Part shown: one piece after another, positions 46,652 to 58,502 of the stretch
Layout of the letters: each line of letters starts with the position of its first letter
How positions within the stretch are numbered: position 1 is the stretch's first letter
Assembly (NCBI GenBank): GCA_019426215.1
Contig: CM033394.1
Location: 35,152,423-35,216,422 of the forward strand
From: Buddleja alternifolia
Taxonomy: Eukaryota; Streptophyta; Magnoliopsida; Lamiales; Scrophulariaceae
Length of the DNA stretch: 64,000 nucleotides
Direction of reading: 5' to 3'
The notes under the pieces: model-generated
What the model saw: the letters and a program-made list of their open reading frames with translations, nothing else
Database searches by the model: none
What the model was told of the DNA's origin: nothing
Position numbers and translations under genes: made by a program

Positions 46652-46760
46652 CTTGGGAAAATTACACCTAGACCCCCTCAATCATGGGGTAATCACACAA
46701 ACTCCCCCTCACTTTTTGATAATATAAAGACCTCCCTTGACCCAGCTGCCCATAAATTTA
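46652..46760. repeat. Single arm of the fold-back family seen at 6253-6512
   Basis: AAAATTACACCTAGACCCCC, then CAATCATGGGGTAATCACAC and CTCCCCCTCA match the left arm of the fold-back in the LTR. The second arm is not visible, so this is half an element. Confidence 0.55.
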
Positions 46761-46952
46761 CTTGCCTGAAATGGTTAAATGACCTTTTCACCTCTCCATT
46801 TTTTGGACAAAAACGAATAAAAACGTCATGAAAATCATCACTTTAGTGAGGACTATACCATTTACTAAAAATTAAGAGATATTGCATTTGTCATTTTTTT
46901 CCTACTAACTACAATATCTATATATATCTATTGTATCATTACAAAAAACCAC

Positions 46953-47012
46953 CAGTTAATATATATATATACACATATATATATATATATGTGTATATAT
47001 ATATATTAACTG
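46953..47012. repeat. 60-bp perfect palindrome of AT and ACAC/GTGT repeats
   Basis: The sequence equals its own reverse complement over all 60 bases: CAGTTA, a TA run, ACAC, a TA run, GTGT, a TA run, TAACTG. More AT repeats flank it (47030-47065). Confidence 0.9.
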
Positions 47013-47861
47013 TGTGTGTTTTTGTCAATGATATATATATATATATATACATCTATATATACACATGATTTTGTTGTGGATTTGTGACGGGAAGGAGGTG
47101 AGGTTAGGCGGTTGAGGACTAAAAGAGGAAGAGATTTCTAGATTTGCATAAAATGTCACACTCATATGTTATATTGCATTTTATTTAGAATGACCGACAA
47201 GCTTTTCTTATTAACTATATGCTATAAAACTTTCCATGCCAAAGGGAAATTAAATGCAACATCCCTTTAGTTATCATAACTACATTAATAAGTAGTCTGC
47301 AATGCCATTCTGGATTGTCCTAATTACAACTTTAATCATACGGCGGCATTGATATCAAAAGCTGGAAATGTTCAACCACAAACATTTATCTTCTTCAGTC
47401 TCTTCTTCTTGATCTGTATTATTGGTGGATACATTTTCTGAAAGCAGATCTTTTAGGTTAGGCCTGATTTTTATGTACAAGGAAAAGACTGAACATATAC
47501 CTTGCAACATTTCAAAAATAAGGGCATATATAGTGCACCAGCTTTAGGAAATTCTTACCAATGAAGTCATGTAGTTGCTGTCTTGCAATTCTATGAGCAC
47601 GGAGAAAGGCAGCACAAATATAGCATGCACACTCCAATCTCTCAACAGTGAAGTACGTAACAAGTTTTTGAGGGATAATGCTTGACTGAAGAAACTTATA
47701 GTGATTTGGGATGTTGACATAAGATCTTAGACCTCTCCAATCACACAAAGCTTCATGAGAAACCAGGTCAATTGCTTCATCAACAGATTGCATTAGAAGA
47801 TTAGCAGTAGTCTGATTGATCCTTCCTTCATCAAGCATGATCCAGTAAGCTGCCTGAACAC

Positions 47862-49480
47862 CTGTAATTCCATCATATCCTTAAGTTAGAAATATTATGC
47901 ATGTTATTACACTTCGAAAAATGGATTCACAACATTCTATTCTTTAGATACAGATCGGTCCTAAGAAATCATCAATGATTATTTTTTTTGTTTATAATTA
48001 GAAATTCATTGGTTACCCTCTTAAATAAGAAAAAGATACTTGATCTCACTATTTTTTGACAACTCAGCACAATTTATCTTGAATAACTTTTGGCCAATGT
48101 TACATGCTCAAGGAGCATCGAGTTACAACAAATATTTTCTTGTTCAATATCAAGCCTTCAATCAAATCCTAGATTCACCATTAATATGGACATCTACAAG
48201 TGAAACATTTCTGCTACATCAGTCTGGCAATGCTAGTTTCTATTTACATACAGCTGCCAATGCTTCTTAAGCTATTGGCTTTGCCGTGGGACATGACGGG
48301 TATCATCTGATGTTACATCAGTTGCTACAAAGTGTCTACTTCAATTCGGAGTATACTCTCGTAATCAAAGTATTTCTTCAATCATTAAGTCTGACACTGG
48401 AAATCCGTATTAGTTGTTCCCTTGCCAGGGCTTATACCTGTCAAGCACCCATCATTCTAGTCCTACATTCATCCTGCTGTCCAGTGAACCATTTCATTTC
48501 TACTTAACATGCCATCAAATTTGGATGTTATTGACGGCCCCTGTACATGTTATTTTTACCAAGTGTTCTTGGATTTAATTCTTGGCCTCGAAAAATACTA
48601 CTGTAAGTCCTCAGTACGTGGAGTCCCTAAAGTTTTTATGATATTTCTTGTTTGATTACTGAAGATCATTAATATGATCTTTTGTTTGCTGCCTTCTTTA
48701 CATGTATCATTTGCAGACTATATTTTCCAACACCACCTGGCTCATTATTCTCGGGAGCAAAGTCTATCAGCTAACGAAAAATGATGTGAGACAACGAAGT
48801 CAAGAGCAAAGCTACTAACCCAATGAATACTAAAATAGCCTCAATTTTTTATTGGTTGAGTATTTTCTTTTAATTTTTGGGTTGATTGGGCATTAGTTAT
48901 TTCCTTGTTTAAGACCTATGCAAAGCTCATGTAAACATGCCAAACTAGAATACCCAATCACACATGAACAAATGAATTAACACTAGGATAATTCCCCTGG
49001 TGCTATTTGGTTTAGTACATCAGTTACTAGTTTTTGTGTATAAAATTTCTGACCAACATTAAGAAAATTTATGTAAAATATTTGCGTGCATTAGTCTCCA
49101 TATTTCCAACTAAATGACATGAAATAAGATTATAACAGACCTGAGATCTTGTTAGTTGAAAGATTAAATTATAACAACAGAGAAGTTCTTTCCCAATGAT
49201 CTGAAGAACCTTTATAAATGACATAATTCAAAGACAGCATTTTTATGGTTGTAAAACAGCTATTAATATCTGCTTATGTGATTCTGAACCGTAATTGAAA
49301 AATTAATACTCCTATTAGATTTTAACAAAGGAAAGATTGGGGGGTACTTAATTATTCAAGAATGGGGTTAGAAGAGTTGCAAACACCACATTTTTGGTAT
49401 AAACAGATAGCTAAAAAAAAGTACGGCAATTAGCAATGACAATGTGAAGAATTAAGACAATAAGAGTATATATAGCGTAC
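47862..49480 (-). other. Intron 15 of the SOS1-like locus
   Basis: GT donor next to 49481 and AG acceptor next to 47861. The interior is AT-rich with several short plus-strand frames (48040-48270, 48286-48507) that carry no recognisable domain. No inserted element with clear ends was found. Confidence 0.6.
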
Positions 49481-50521
49481 CATTCAAGAAGCGCCCGCGA
49501 ATATCTTTCAAATTCATATTGTCATGGTCATCATCATTTTCAGATGAAGCATAAGGGTGTGGTTGTTCACCATCCACATCCTTTAAGCTTGTTATGTATA
49601 GTTTAACAGTCGGCCGGTCCTAGCTCCTCATCATCGCCAAGATCACCAAAGGCCTCTAGTGCTTTGTTCAACATTTCATACTTGGTGTAATTCAATATTC
49701 GCCTCTGCCATGAAACCTGAGAAAAATAGATTGTTAATTTATTCAATGGGTCAACTGGAAACCATTTACGCCGACAAAAGTTGCGCTGGGGCTGCGCCAT
49801 GCACTATGTTGCGCCTTTAATAACCAGTATGAGAATCACTAAGGTCCAAAAGTATACAACATTTATCTTACGTTCATAACTTTGTGAATATTAACAAGTA
49901 TCAGAAGCACTAAGGTCCAAAAGCATACAACATTTATCAGCTTATGTTCATAACTTTGTGAATATTAACAGTGCTGTACAATAGATCACAAGTCTAAATA
50001 GCGGATAAGGCATCAATTGTACAAGAATTAACGTATCACTTTCATCATTATGCATGTAAGCCACAGCTGCATATTGGTTAGTTTTCTGGCTATGTTTTTG
50101 TAACCTTGGATTGTAATCTATATTACATTGAATGATACAAATTCAATATAATACATGCAGAATAACACCTAGACCAGGTTAACCGTACCTTTGCTGCCAA
50201 TAGCTTATCCATTTTAAGAAAATGTAAAACAAATTGTGTTGTTGATCCATTCACAATAAGCGTAAGGAATACAATTCCACCAGTTAAAAATACAAACTGC
50301 AAAAGCAAGAAAAAGTAAAATAATATTATAAATCGTGCAAACATAGAGATATATACATATTACAAAAACATCTATGTGTGTCTTGTGAGTTGATCAAACG
50401 CAGGGACATTATGGCTAATTCACATTGTATTAACTGAAACTGTGTCAATAAATCTGATCTTCACATGACTGACCAGTGTTCCAGTATCAGAACTGATAAA
50501 TTGGGAATTATCGCTGGTACG

Positions 50522-51443
50522 CTGAAACACCAGAAAAGACAAAAAATTAGATGATATAGCAATATTAAGTTTAGAAGTTGGAGAATCAGGCTGTTATCAA
50601 AGTAAAGCAACTTATTCCTTCATAAACTTTAACGAATAGTGCCTATTAAGAACAAATGCCAGGCATGAAAACTTATGAAGAAGACCTACTAAAATTGACA
50701 TTATACCTCACCAAGAAACTAGGGACCAACGAACACCCATCATGTAGAGCAAAAACAAGCCTACTGAACAAGCACCATTTAAACTAAAGAGGTTCTACAA
50801 CTTATCATGAAAAGAAATCCACTGGTAATAACAGTTACGGTAACACTGCCATCAAGAACTGAAATGAAATATGTTTCATAAATTCCATTCAACAGATTGT
50901 ACCAAGGCTTCAAGAATTTTCCAGGGGAGTCTTCATAAACCTCTTACTTTGGCTCCCAGTATCAAAGCAATTGACAGGTTCAACTCTTGGCACTTAACTA
51001 TTTTAGCTAAGGCCAAGACGCAGTCTTGGCAATGGAAACCTCATCATTGTGATCAAATGGGAGTACATTTGCAAATAAACCTACCAAAAACTAATTTATT
51101 TAATATTTACCATGAGAGAAATACTGAAACTGTGGTTTAACTACATTTCCAGATAACAATTAACCAAAGCGAAACCTCATACCCTTCCTTAAACTTTAAG
51201 CAGATTATCAGAGAAGGATCAGATTATACATCACTTTACTTTCACGAGATTACTACTTTGGCTGATACCATTAACCAGAAAAATCAAGAAATAGCATACT
51301 AGTTCAGACAGAAAAGAAAAGAGGTTTCTTGCACATTTTGAGACAAAGTATAGGTCATGGAAGGAAAAAAACAACATGAAGCAGAAATCATACTTCCTAA
51401 GGAGAACATAAAACCTCTATGAGCAGATGTTACAGCAACTTAC
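50522..51443 (-). other. Intron 12 of the SOS1-like locus
   Basis: GTAAGT donor at 51443 and TTTCAG acceptor at 50522-50527. The acceptor tract (50524-50556) recurs exactly in intron 9. Nothing else was recognised. Confidence 0.6.
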
Positions 51444-52762
51444 TTTAACAGACAGTGCAAGTGACAATGCTACTGCCCCTCGCAGACCAGACCAGACAAG
51501 AATAATAGCTTCTCTCCAGTCCAGACCATAACCAAAATACTGCAGAAACGGGTACAATACTCCAACTAGAACCATCCTAGCAACTTGAACAAACAGATAG
51601 AGAAGAAATAGATAACCCCAAGAGTGCTCTGTGAGAGAAATGACAAAAGTTAGGAATTTTATCTTGAATATACGAAAGCACATATAAGTGGCATGATATG
51701 GTTAAATGAAATGGTAAATTTGAGTATATAAATAAGATGAGGCATAGGTCAGATGATTTAAAAATAAAAACAGGGATGCAGAATGGAACAGCCAATCAAG
51801 AAATTCAAATTCATGTTAAATTTAACGAATACCAATTTTTCCCTCAAAAGGCAACAGTTTGCTGAAGTGTACAAAGACAAGACCACTTGTGGCTCATGCC
51901 CAAATCAAGAAGGTTTGAACCTCAAGAGTGAGAAAAATAATCCTATATATTATCACTATGATGTAAGCATACACTCGGAACTGTTTCAAATTTCACTGGT
52001 AAAAGCGCAGAAGATAGACAATAACTTAGAAAGATCTTTAATAAGATAAATCAAAGTAGTTCACACATATCATCCATGAACATGAGAACATAATGATAAT
52101 CTAATCGAGGTTTAACGAGCCACGGCCTGTATAAATTAAAAGAAGCTATAAACAATCAATTGTTGCGCAAGTACCAATAACTGCCCCACGAAAAGGTGTA
52201 GGTTAAGAAATAATCTGAAAGATTGATGAGATAGGTAACATGCCTTCCAATATCTTTCTTTGTCTAAATCCAGAAAAAGAGGGGAAAAAGAGAACTTACC
52301 GTGGGTTTTAAATACACTGTCATTTTCCAGAACACTTTCAGCTATAATTACTCCACTGCAACAACAAACAAGATAACTTATTAATTTTTCAGCAATATGT
52401 TGATGCAACATTATGTAAATTCAAGAAATCAAACTAAGGAATTCGACCCCAATCTATGACCACACAAAACGAGATAGAAATGAACAGATTGTTCAAATAA
52501 GGACAAGAATTCTTATATTGGAGATGTTTTGAACAATTATCATTGATCACATGCTTCAATAATATCGAATGTGTTTATTTTTAAGAAAAATAAGATGAAT
52601 TATCAAATGCTATTTTGAACAGTTGAAATATAATGGACATAAAGCTGAATGAAAAAAGAAAAAGACAACAACGAAAAATTGTTCAGGAAAGATGGGAATT
52701 CTAAAACTCAGTCTTACCTCAAGATGAAGATTAACGTGTTAGCAATATAGGCAACCATTTCC

Positions 52763-55700
52763 CCGAAACAAATATATACATCATAAGAAATGAATCCTGG
52801 AATTGATATAAGTAGAGAATTCAAACTCATGAGGGAATACTGGAAATTTATTAACAATAGAAGCAAAAATGAGAGACCAATAAAATCCATGGGTAATGCT
52901 GGAAATATTGAGGAAATTCTTATCATCCAGTGTGTGGTTTGATCTTTGTCGGACCTTTTCCTTAATGAGACTGATGCGATCTTGTACAGTAGATAAATCA
53001 CCAGGTTTTGTTGCAATAAGTTTTACAAACCTTGAACCACCTTAAAATATGAAATCATGTTTCTAAACTTTGTAAACTATGAATTATTAGGTCTTGTGTT
53101 TACAGGCCACCTTTTTGGTCAAGTTTCATCAGCTAATGTTGGCAATAAACAAATAAGATAATTTACTACACACAGATACATGCACATATACACAAGTCCT
53201 CCACATGAAGAAGCACAAATTCACATAATCTCTTCAGTGTCAAGTAAACTCAACAATGCCAATCAGATGGCAAAAAGAAACCTACAACTCTATGTCTCCA
53301 TCTTCCAATTATTCCTCACATAGCTGATATACCTGAGACATGGTATTGGGAGCCTTCAACCATAAAAATGTTGGAAAAAACTTCTACAAGAAAGCCTCAT
53401 AGAAACTTTGGAAAATAAATATCGGCTTTGACTGCATCTACATGCCAAAGTAATGTAACTCTCGGCGTTCTTGTTGTCAAGATAAGGATTGTGTCAAAGT
53501 TAAACTTGTGGGCTATCAATTTTCGGTATCAGTGCAACAATTAATTAGGATTGGAGGATACACGTGTTAATCATCTTTGAAGAAAAACCGAAGTTCATTT
53601 TTCAGGTAAAAAGAATAGCTGATACATGTCTTGCTTCGCCTGATATACAGAAGTAATTAGGTATTTACTTTTAGTGACTGCACCAAAAGAACATAATAAA
53701 ATGGTCATCCCATGGTAAAGTCAATTTCATTGGATTCCAGATATCTACATACAGAGTCCTAATTCACTCATCCCAGTTTCTAGCAGTCAAGGAAACCATT
53801 AACCAGTCCAAGTTTGTTACTAACTGCTCCTTATTTCACACCATAATGTTCAGTTAGGAACCTCTATGGTGCACTTTCATATCTTGAAAATTCCACCACA
53901 CCATTCTGATTTAGTTTGATGATAGAAATACAAGAACTATGAACTGATGAATAAAACTCATATCAACAAAGTTGTATGACATGATAGTTACATGGATCAT
54001 TCTCGTCCACTTCCCCTACCAAAGGTCATCTCTAAAATTACACCATGAGACAAACTTTAATATTACAGGATCTTTTCGTTAAAATATAAAAAGTTGCAAG
54101 AATCGAACTTCTTTTCATGATCTGATTTGAGAAAGTCTATGGTGCATAATAGACTTCTTTATACCTAATTCTACTAGATAAATAACTAGAAAACACTAGG
54201 ACTATTATACATCTTCAACTAGGAGTAGACTTGACTAATTAATTCATGACCAACTAACAAGAGGACTCAAATGTTGGGAAAAATTGCATAAAAACAAAAA
54301 CGCGTCGGAAGAATTATAAGTTTAATCCCAGTGGCCCATCTCTATTTCTCGTATTTAAATTGGGTTTTACGAAATTAATTACCGTTCTCGCATATGTTGA
54401 AATCTGAACCAACTTTGCAATCCTTTTCTTGAATAGCAAATCCGTCGCTGTCTCTAAATTGCCACGCCGGAGTCAAAAAACGAAAATCACCTTCTCCTTC
54501 ACCTTGATGGACGGCTAGAGTGAGAGAGAAAGGGAGGAAAGTTTGACTTGGAGAGAAAGTTTGTAAGTTAATTCTCTTGACCTAGTTATTTTTTCACTAA
54601 GTAGTATATATATAGTACAATAGAAAACAATAACCTAGGCTTCATAAGCCCCATGGACACCCACTTGTGGGCTTTTAGGCCTTCGGGCTTTGATTATTAA
54701 TTAATTAAATAATTAATATTATTTATCCAATAAATAAATAAATTAAATAATTAATTAAATTCATGTTAATATTATAATTAAATTTCCATGAGGAATTAAT
54801 TAATTCATTAACTTAATTAATTAATAAAATCATCTAATGATTAATTAATTAATTTCGATATCCAATACCGAAAATTCTCTCAAGTCTTTTTCCCATGATT
54901 TTCTTTTTGCACTTCCTTTAAGCGCGACTCTTTAGGTTCGTCTCAAAAGACAATTGGGAGGAAACCAAAAAGAAGTGAGTAATATCTAGCCAGTCACGTG
55001 GCTCACATCGTATCCCGATTGAGAACGAATGAATAGGATCATTTCAAACCATATACGTTGTGAATACCGTACGTGTATAAACCTTTTATTCTTATATCTC
55101 AGTCAAGTGAGAGTCATGGTTTTATTCAAACTCACATGACTTGACCATATGCTTAGCTCATAATGAGTCGAGGTCATTTTATGCTTTGGTCAAAGACTTT
55201 TAACCTCACTCATTCATGACTGCATAGGATATTTAGTTCATTCACTTATGAGAGAATAAATCCCATTTTGCTAATCAGTTAACAATGCCACTTGTCCATC
55301 AAATAGCACTTCGAGGTCGATTCCACCAAAGGGTGATTTGGATCTAACTACTCTAATGACAGACTTGATGTCACAAGTACATCTTCAACTCGACTCCTCA
55401 GGTCTAAGGTTCACGCGTACCTATCACAACCATGTAATGGAACTGATGCGAGCCGTGTTCGAACATATTAGTCCAACTTATATGTCCATGACATAAGTTC
55501 CCACTATCATTTCCATAGTGTTCGACTGACACTTTCTCTGTCAAAACTTATATCATGCAAGTCCTTGTTCTGTATTGATGTCCAGTCAAATATTTTCTTA
55601 GACTTGCGAACCCTATTTAGAGAATAAGAATCAAACCCTTCTAGTGCCATTCTTCCTATCCCATAGGAAGTAGAAGGTTTGCTTTATACTCAAGAACTTT

Positions 55701-56675
55701 ACGTTGTTTATTAACACCTTACAAACGCCTATAAGAAAATAACAAGATAATGCCTTATATATAATAAAAGGATATTGTTTAGTTACAAGTTAATGCCCTA
55801 TAAATCTATCCTCTTTATGGCATTTGAGGGCATACACTCTAACATCAAAAACATTAACTCTGAATATACGAAGAAGACAGTTAAACTTACAGTTTCTACC
55901 AAAGTGCTAACATGACCCCTAGTTGATAAAATTAATAAAATGACTCTGTATTCACTAACTACACCAAAATGATCTGCATTTTTGATATTTTCAGATCTTT
56001 CTCCTTCACTTCTTTTGATAGCATAGCTCAGATTCATCCCACTAACTGAAGCATTTCGTTGGACTGAAGAATTGTTCTATCAGAGCAGGGGTGGACTATT
56101 ACTTACTTACGCAAGATGCTTGTCCAGGAGGTAGTACCTCAAAAAAAATTCATCTGATTTTAGAGGTGAAGCCTTTTTTTCCCCTCCTCTATGTATTTTC
56201 ATCCTTATAGTTGAAAACCAGTAGTCGTCGACACACACACCCCAAAAGGAAACACCAGAAAAGACAAAAAATTAGATGATACATCATCTGAAGACAGAAG
56301 AATACTTTCCTTAGTTTCACCTCATTAACAAACATAGCCTACGTTTTACACTAAACTAAAAGGTTTATTTTTCTTTGAGGAACTGCATATATCTCAAACT
56401 TCTTTTCTGGATTTATAAGTTTTGGAAATTCTTATTTCTGCTAGAGATAAGTCTGACAGGCACAGCGTTAACAAAGGTTATTTGTTAAAAGCTTCTCATT
56501 AACAGCTGCTTCAAAGAATCAGATAGATTAAAATCAATTTTGAAAACAGAAAATGATGCCAGACTTTGAGAATATAAAATGTGTGGCAGGTTAGCTAAAC
56601 CTATGAAAATTAACTAACACGTATATCCAAACATGAAAAGACATCTGGTGATTAATATTGGTTAGAGAGAAGTAC
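52763..56675 (-). other. Intron 9 of the SOS1-like locus, enlarged
   Basis: A 3.9-kb intron containing a solo LTR (54272-55844) and a 33-bp copy of the exon 13 acceptor tract (56249-56281). Its own acceptor is GG rather than AG at 52763-52764. The rest is AT-rich and unrecognised. Confidence 0.65.
54272..55844 (-). repeat. Solo LTR inside intron 9
   Basis: TGTTGGGAAAAATTGC to CACTCTAACA, 1,573 bp, flanked by TCAAA at 54267-54271 and 55845-55849. It belongs to the same family and orientation as the LTR at 5896-7819 (shared GGGAGGAAACCAAA, CACTTCGAGGTCGA, GTGTTCGACTGACAC). No internal region remains. The AT-rich block at 54690-54860 matches the same block of the other LTR. Confidence 0.9.
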
Positions 56676-58502
56676 CAAAAGTGATGCCAGCTTAGTTGAC
56701 GTTCACCCGTAAAGGCAGTCCGAGCCACAGCAGAGTAGATCCTGTTCATGCATCTCTTTTCAGAAAGCTGTTTATGCAAGTATTGTGATTAATCTTACGA
56801 GAATATCAAACTTACATTCCCAAGGTCATGACAGTCAAAACTCCAGAGCAATCAAATCCTTGAGCCTGCCACAAGTAATTTGCCGTCACTTTTCTCATAA
56901 AAGAAGCAATGGTAGAAACGAAAATCAATACTTATTTAACCATTATTAAAATTAGAGAATTCACATTTAAAATGCTGCACTCTTGAAAGGAATCAAGAAT
57001 ATATGACATGTTTTTATATTTTTTGTACCAATATGAATTAGAGAACACCTTTCCAAATATTGTTATATTTATCATTCAATATTATGTTTGAAAATGGGTG
57101 GATCACACCATTAGACGATCAACTTACACCAAGTCTCGCTTTGAGACCTTCATGCAGCAAATGCAACTCACAATCCATAAAGTGATAAATATTAATACAT
57201 TTAGAAAATTTCACTCAACAAGTAGCTTAAAATGTTGTCATGTTTATGGCATCAAGTTCCAAAAAGGGGTCAAAGTATCAAACAAGAAAGTTGAATATTT
57301 CATCAAAATACCGATGCCCCACTAAGGAAATTAGTAATGATAAGAAAAGAGAAACAAAATATATTTTTTACTTTAATATCACAACTGGACTGGATTCAAA
57401 GGGAAAGTGGAATTGACAGGCTAAAACCAAGGTGATTATCTGAAATTGTGTTCACTCAATGGAAATCAAGTGTTGCAGAATTAAGGTCTCCTCCATACAG
57501 CAAGAACTTGGGTAATTGATTAACTGTACATCATAATACATACTAAAATCAAATTAAAATAAACTCTAAGATTGTATTGTACATTACACCTAGGAATCAT
57601 CTAAAGTAAAATAAAAGAAAGACACACACGCACCAAAAGGAAAAGAAAAGAGTGCATGTGATATAGTACAACCAAATCAACAATGAAGAACCATATCATT
57701 TAAGCGCATAGGTTTTGTAGGGTACATACTGTGAAGTAGGCGATGTAGCTCACGGCAAGTGTCAAGGTAATTTCAATAACTGTGTCATTGAATATAAATC
57801 TCAGCCCCAGGACAGATGCTATTCCAAAAGCAAGACCAATACCAACTCTGTGTCATGGAAGAAGCCAATAAGTTATATATGTCAGGCATTGTTGTCAGTG
57901 AAAGAATATGAACTTACGCTCCAAGACAAACTTGCGATAAGAATTTGATTAAGGCTCCCCAATTAAAGTCCCAGCCAAGAACCATCCGATAAAATAACTG
58001 ATAGACCACAATTCCTGTCCTGAAACCACAGACCGGTTACTCTTAAGAATGGGAAGCTGGTCAGGTATAATTACATTTCCACAAGAAGAAATCAAATAAC
58101 TGCTAGTTCTAAATTCAACATCGACCAAATACACATTTCAGAACATCTGAGCAATGTCTTTATGTTTACTACCGTATCTACTAATAACCGTACCCGTCAT
58201 TCATTAAGGACCCTCCTTCAATTATGGTACTCAATTTTTTGCTAGCTCCCAGCTCTTTCAGGAGGGCTACAACAGCCACAGGATCAGTAGCACTGAGGAG
58301 ACCACCAAGCAGTAATGATGTTTTCCAGCTCCAGTTATATGGAAAAACAAACTTCATTTCTTTATAGTCAGAACAATGGAAAATGAAACATCTAACAGCA
58401 TATAAAGCACTATTTTCCTCATACCTTTAAAGCAGACCCAAGACAAAAGGTCGAGATGAGTACTCCAGGCCCAGCAAGCAGAAAAATTTGTATTATACAT
58501 CT

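Noticed and set aside
48040..48507. Two plus-strand frames in intron 15
   Set aside because: Short, no domain, antisense to the SOS1-like gene.
55798..56037. 79-codon minus-strand frame, considered as an extra antiporter exon
   Set aside because: It crosses the solo LTR border and has no match to the antiporter order; exon 9 and exon 10 join without it.
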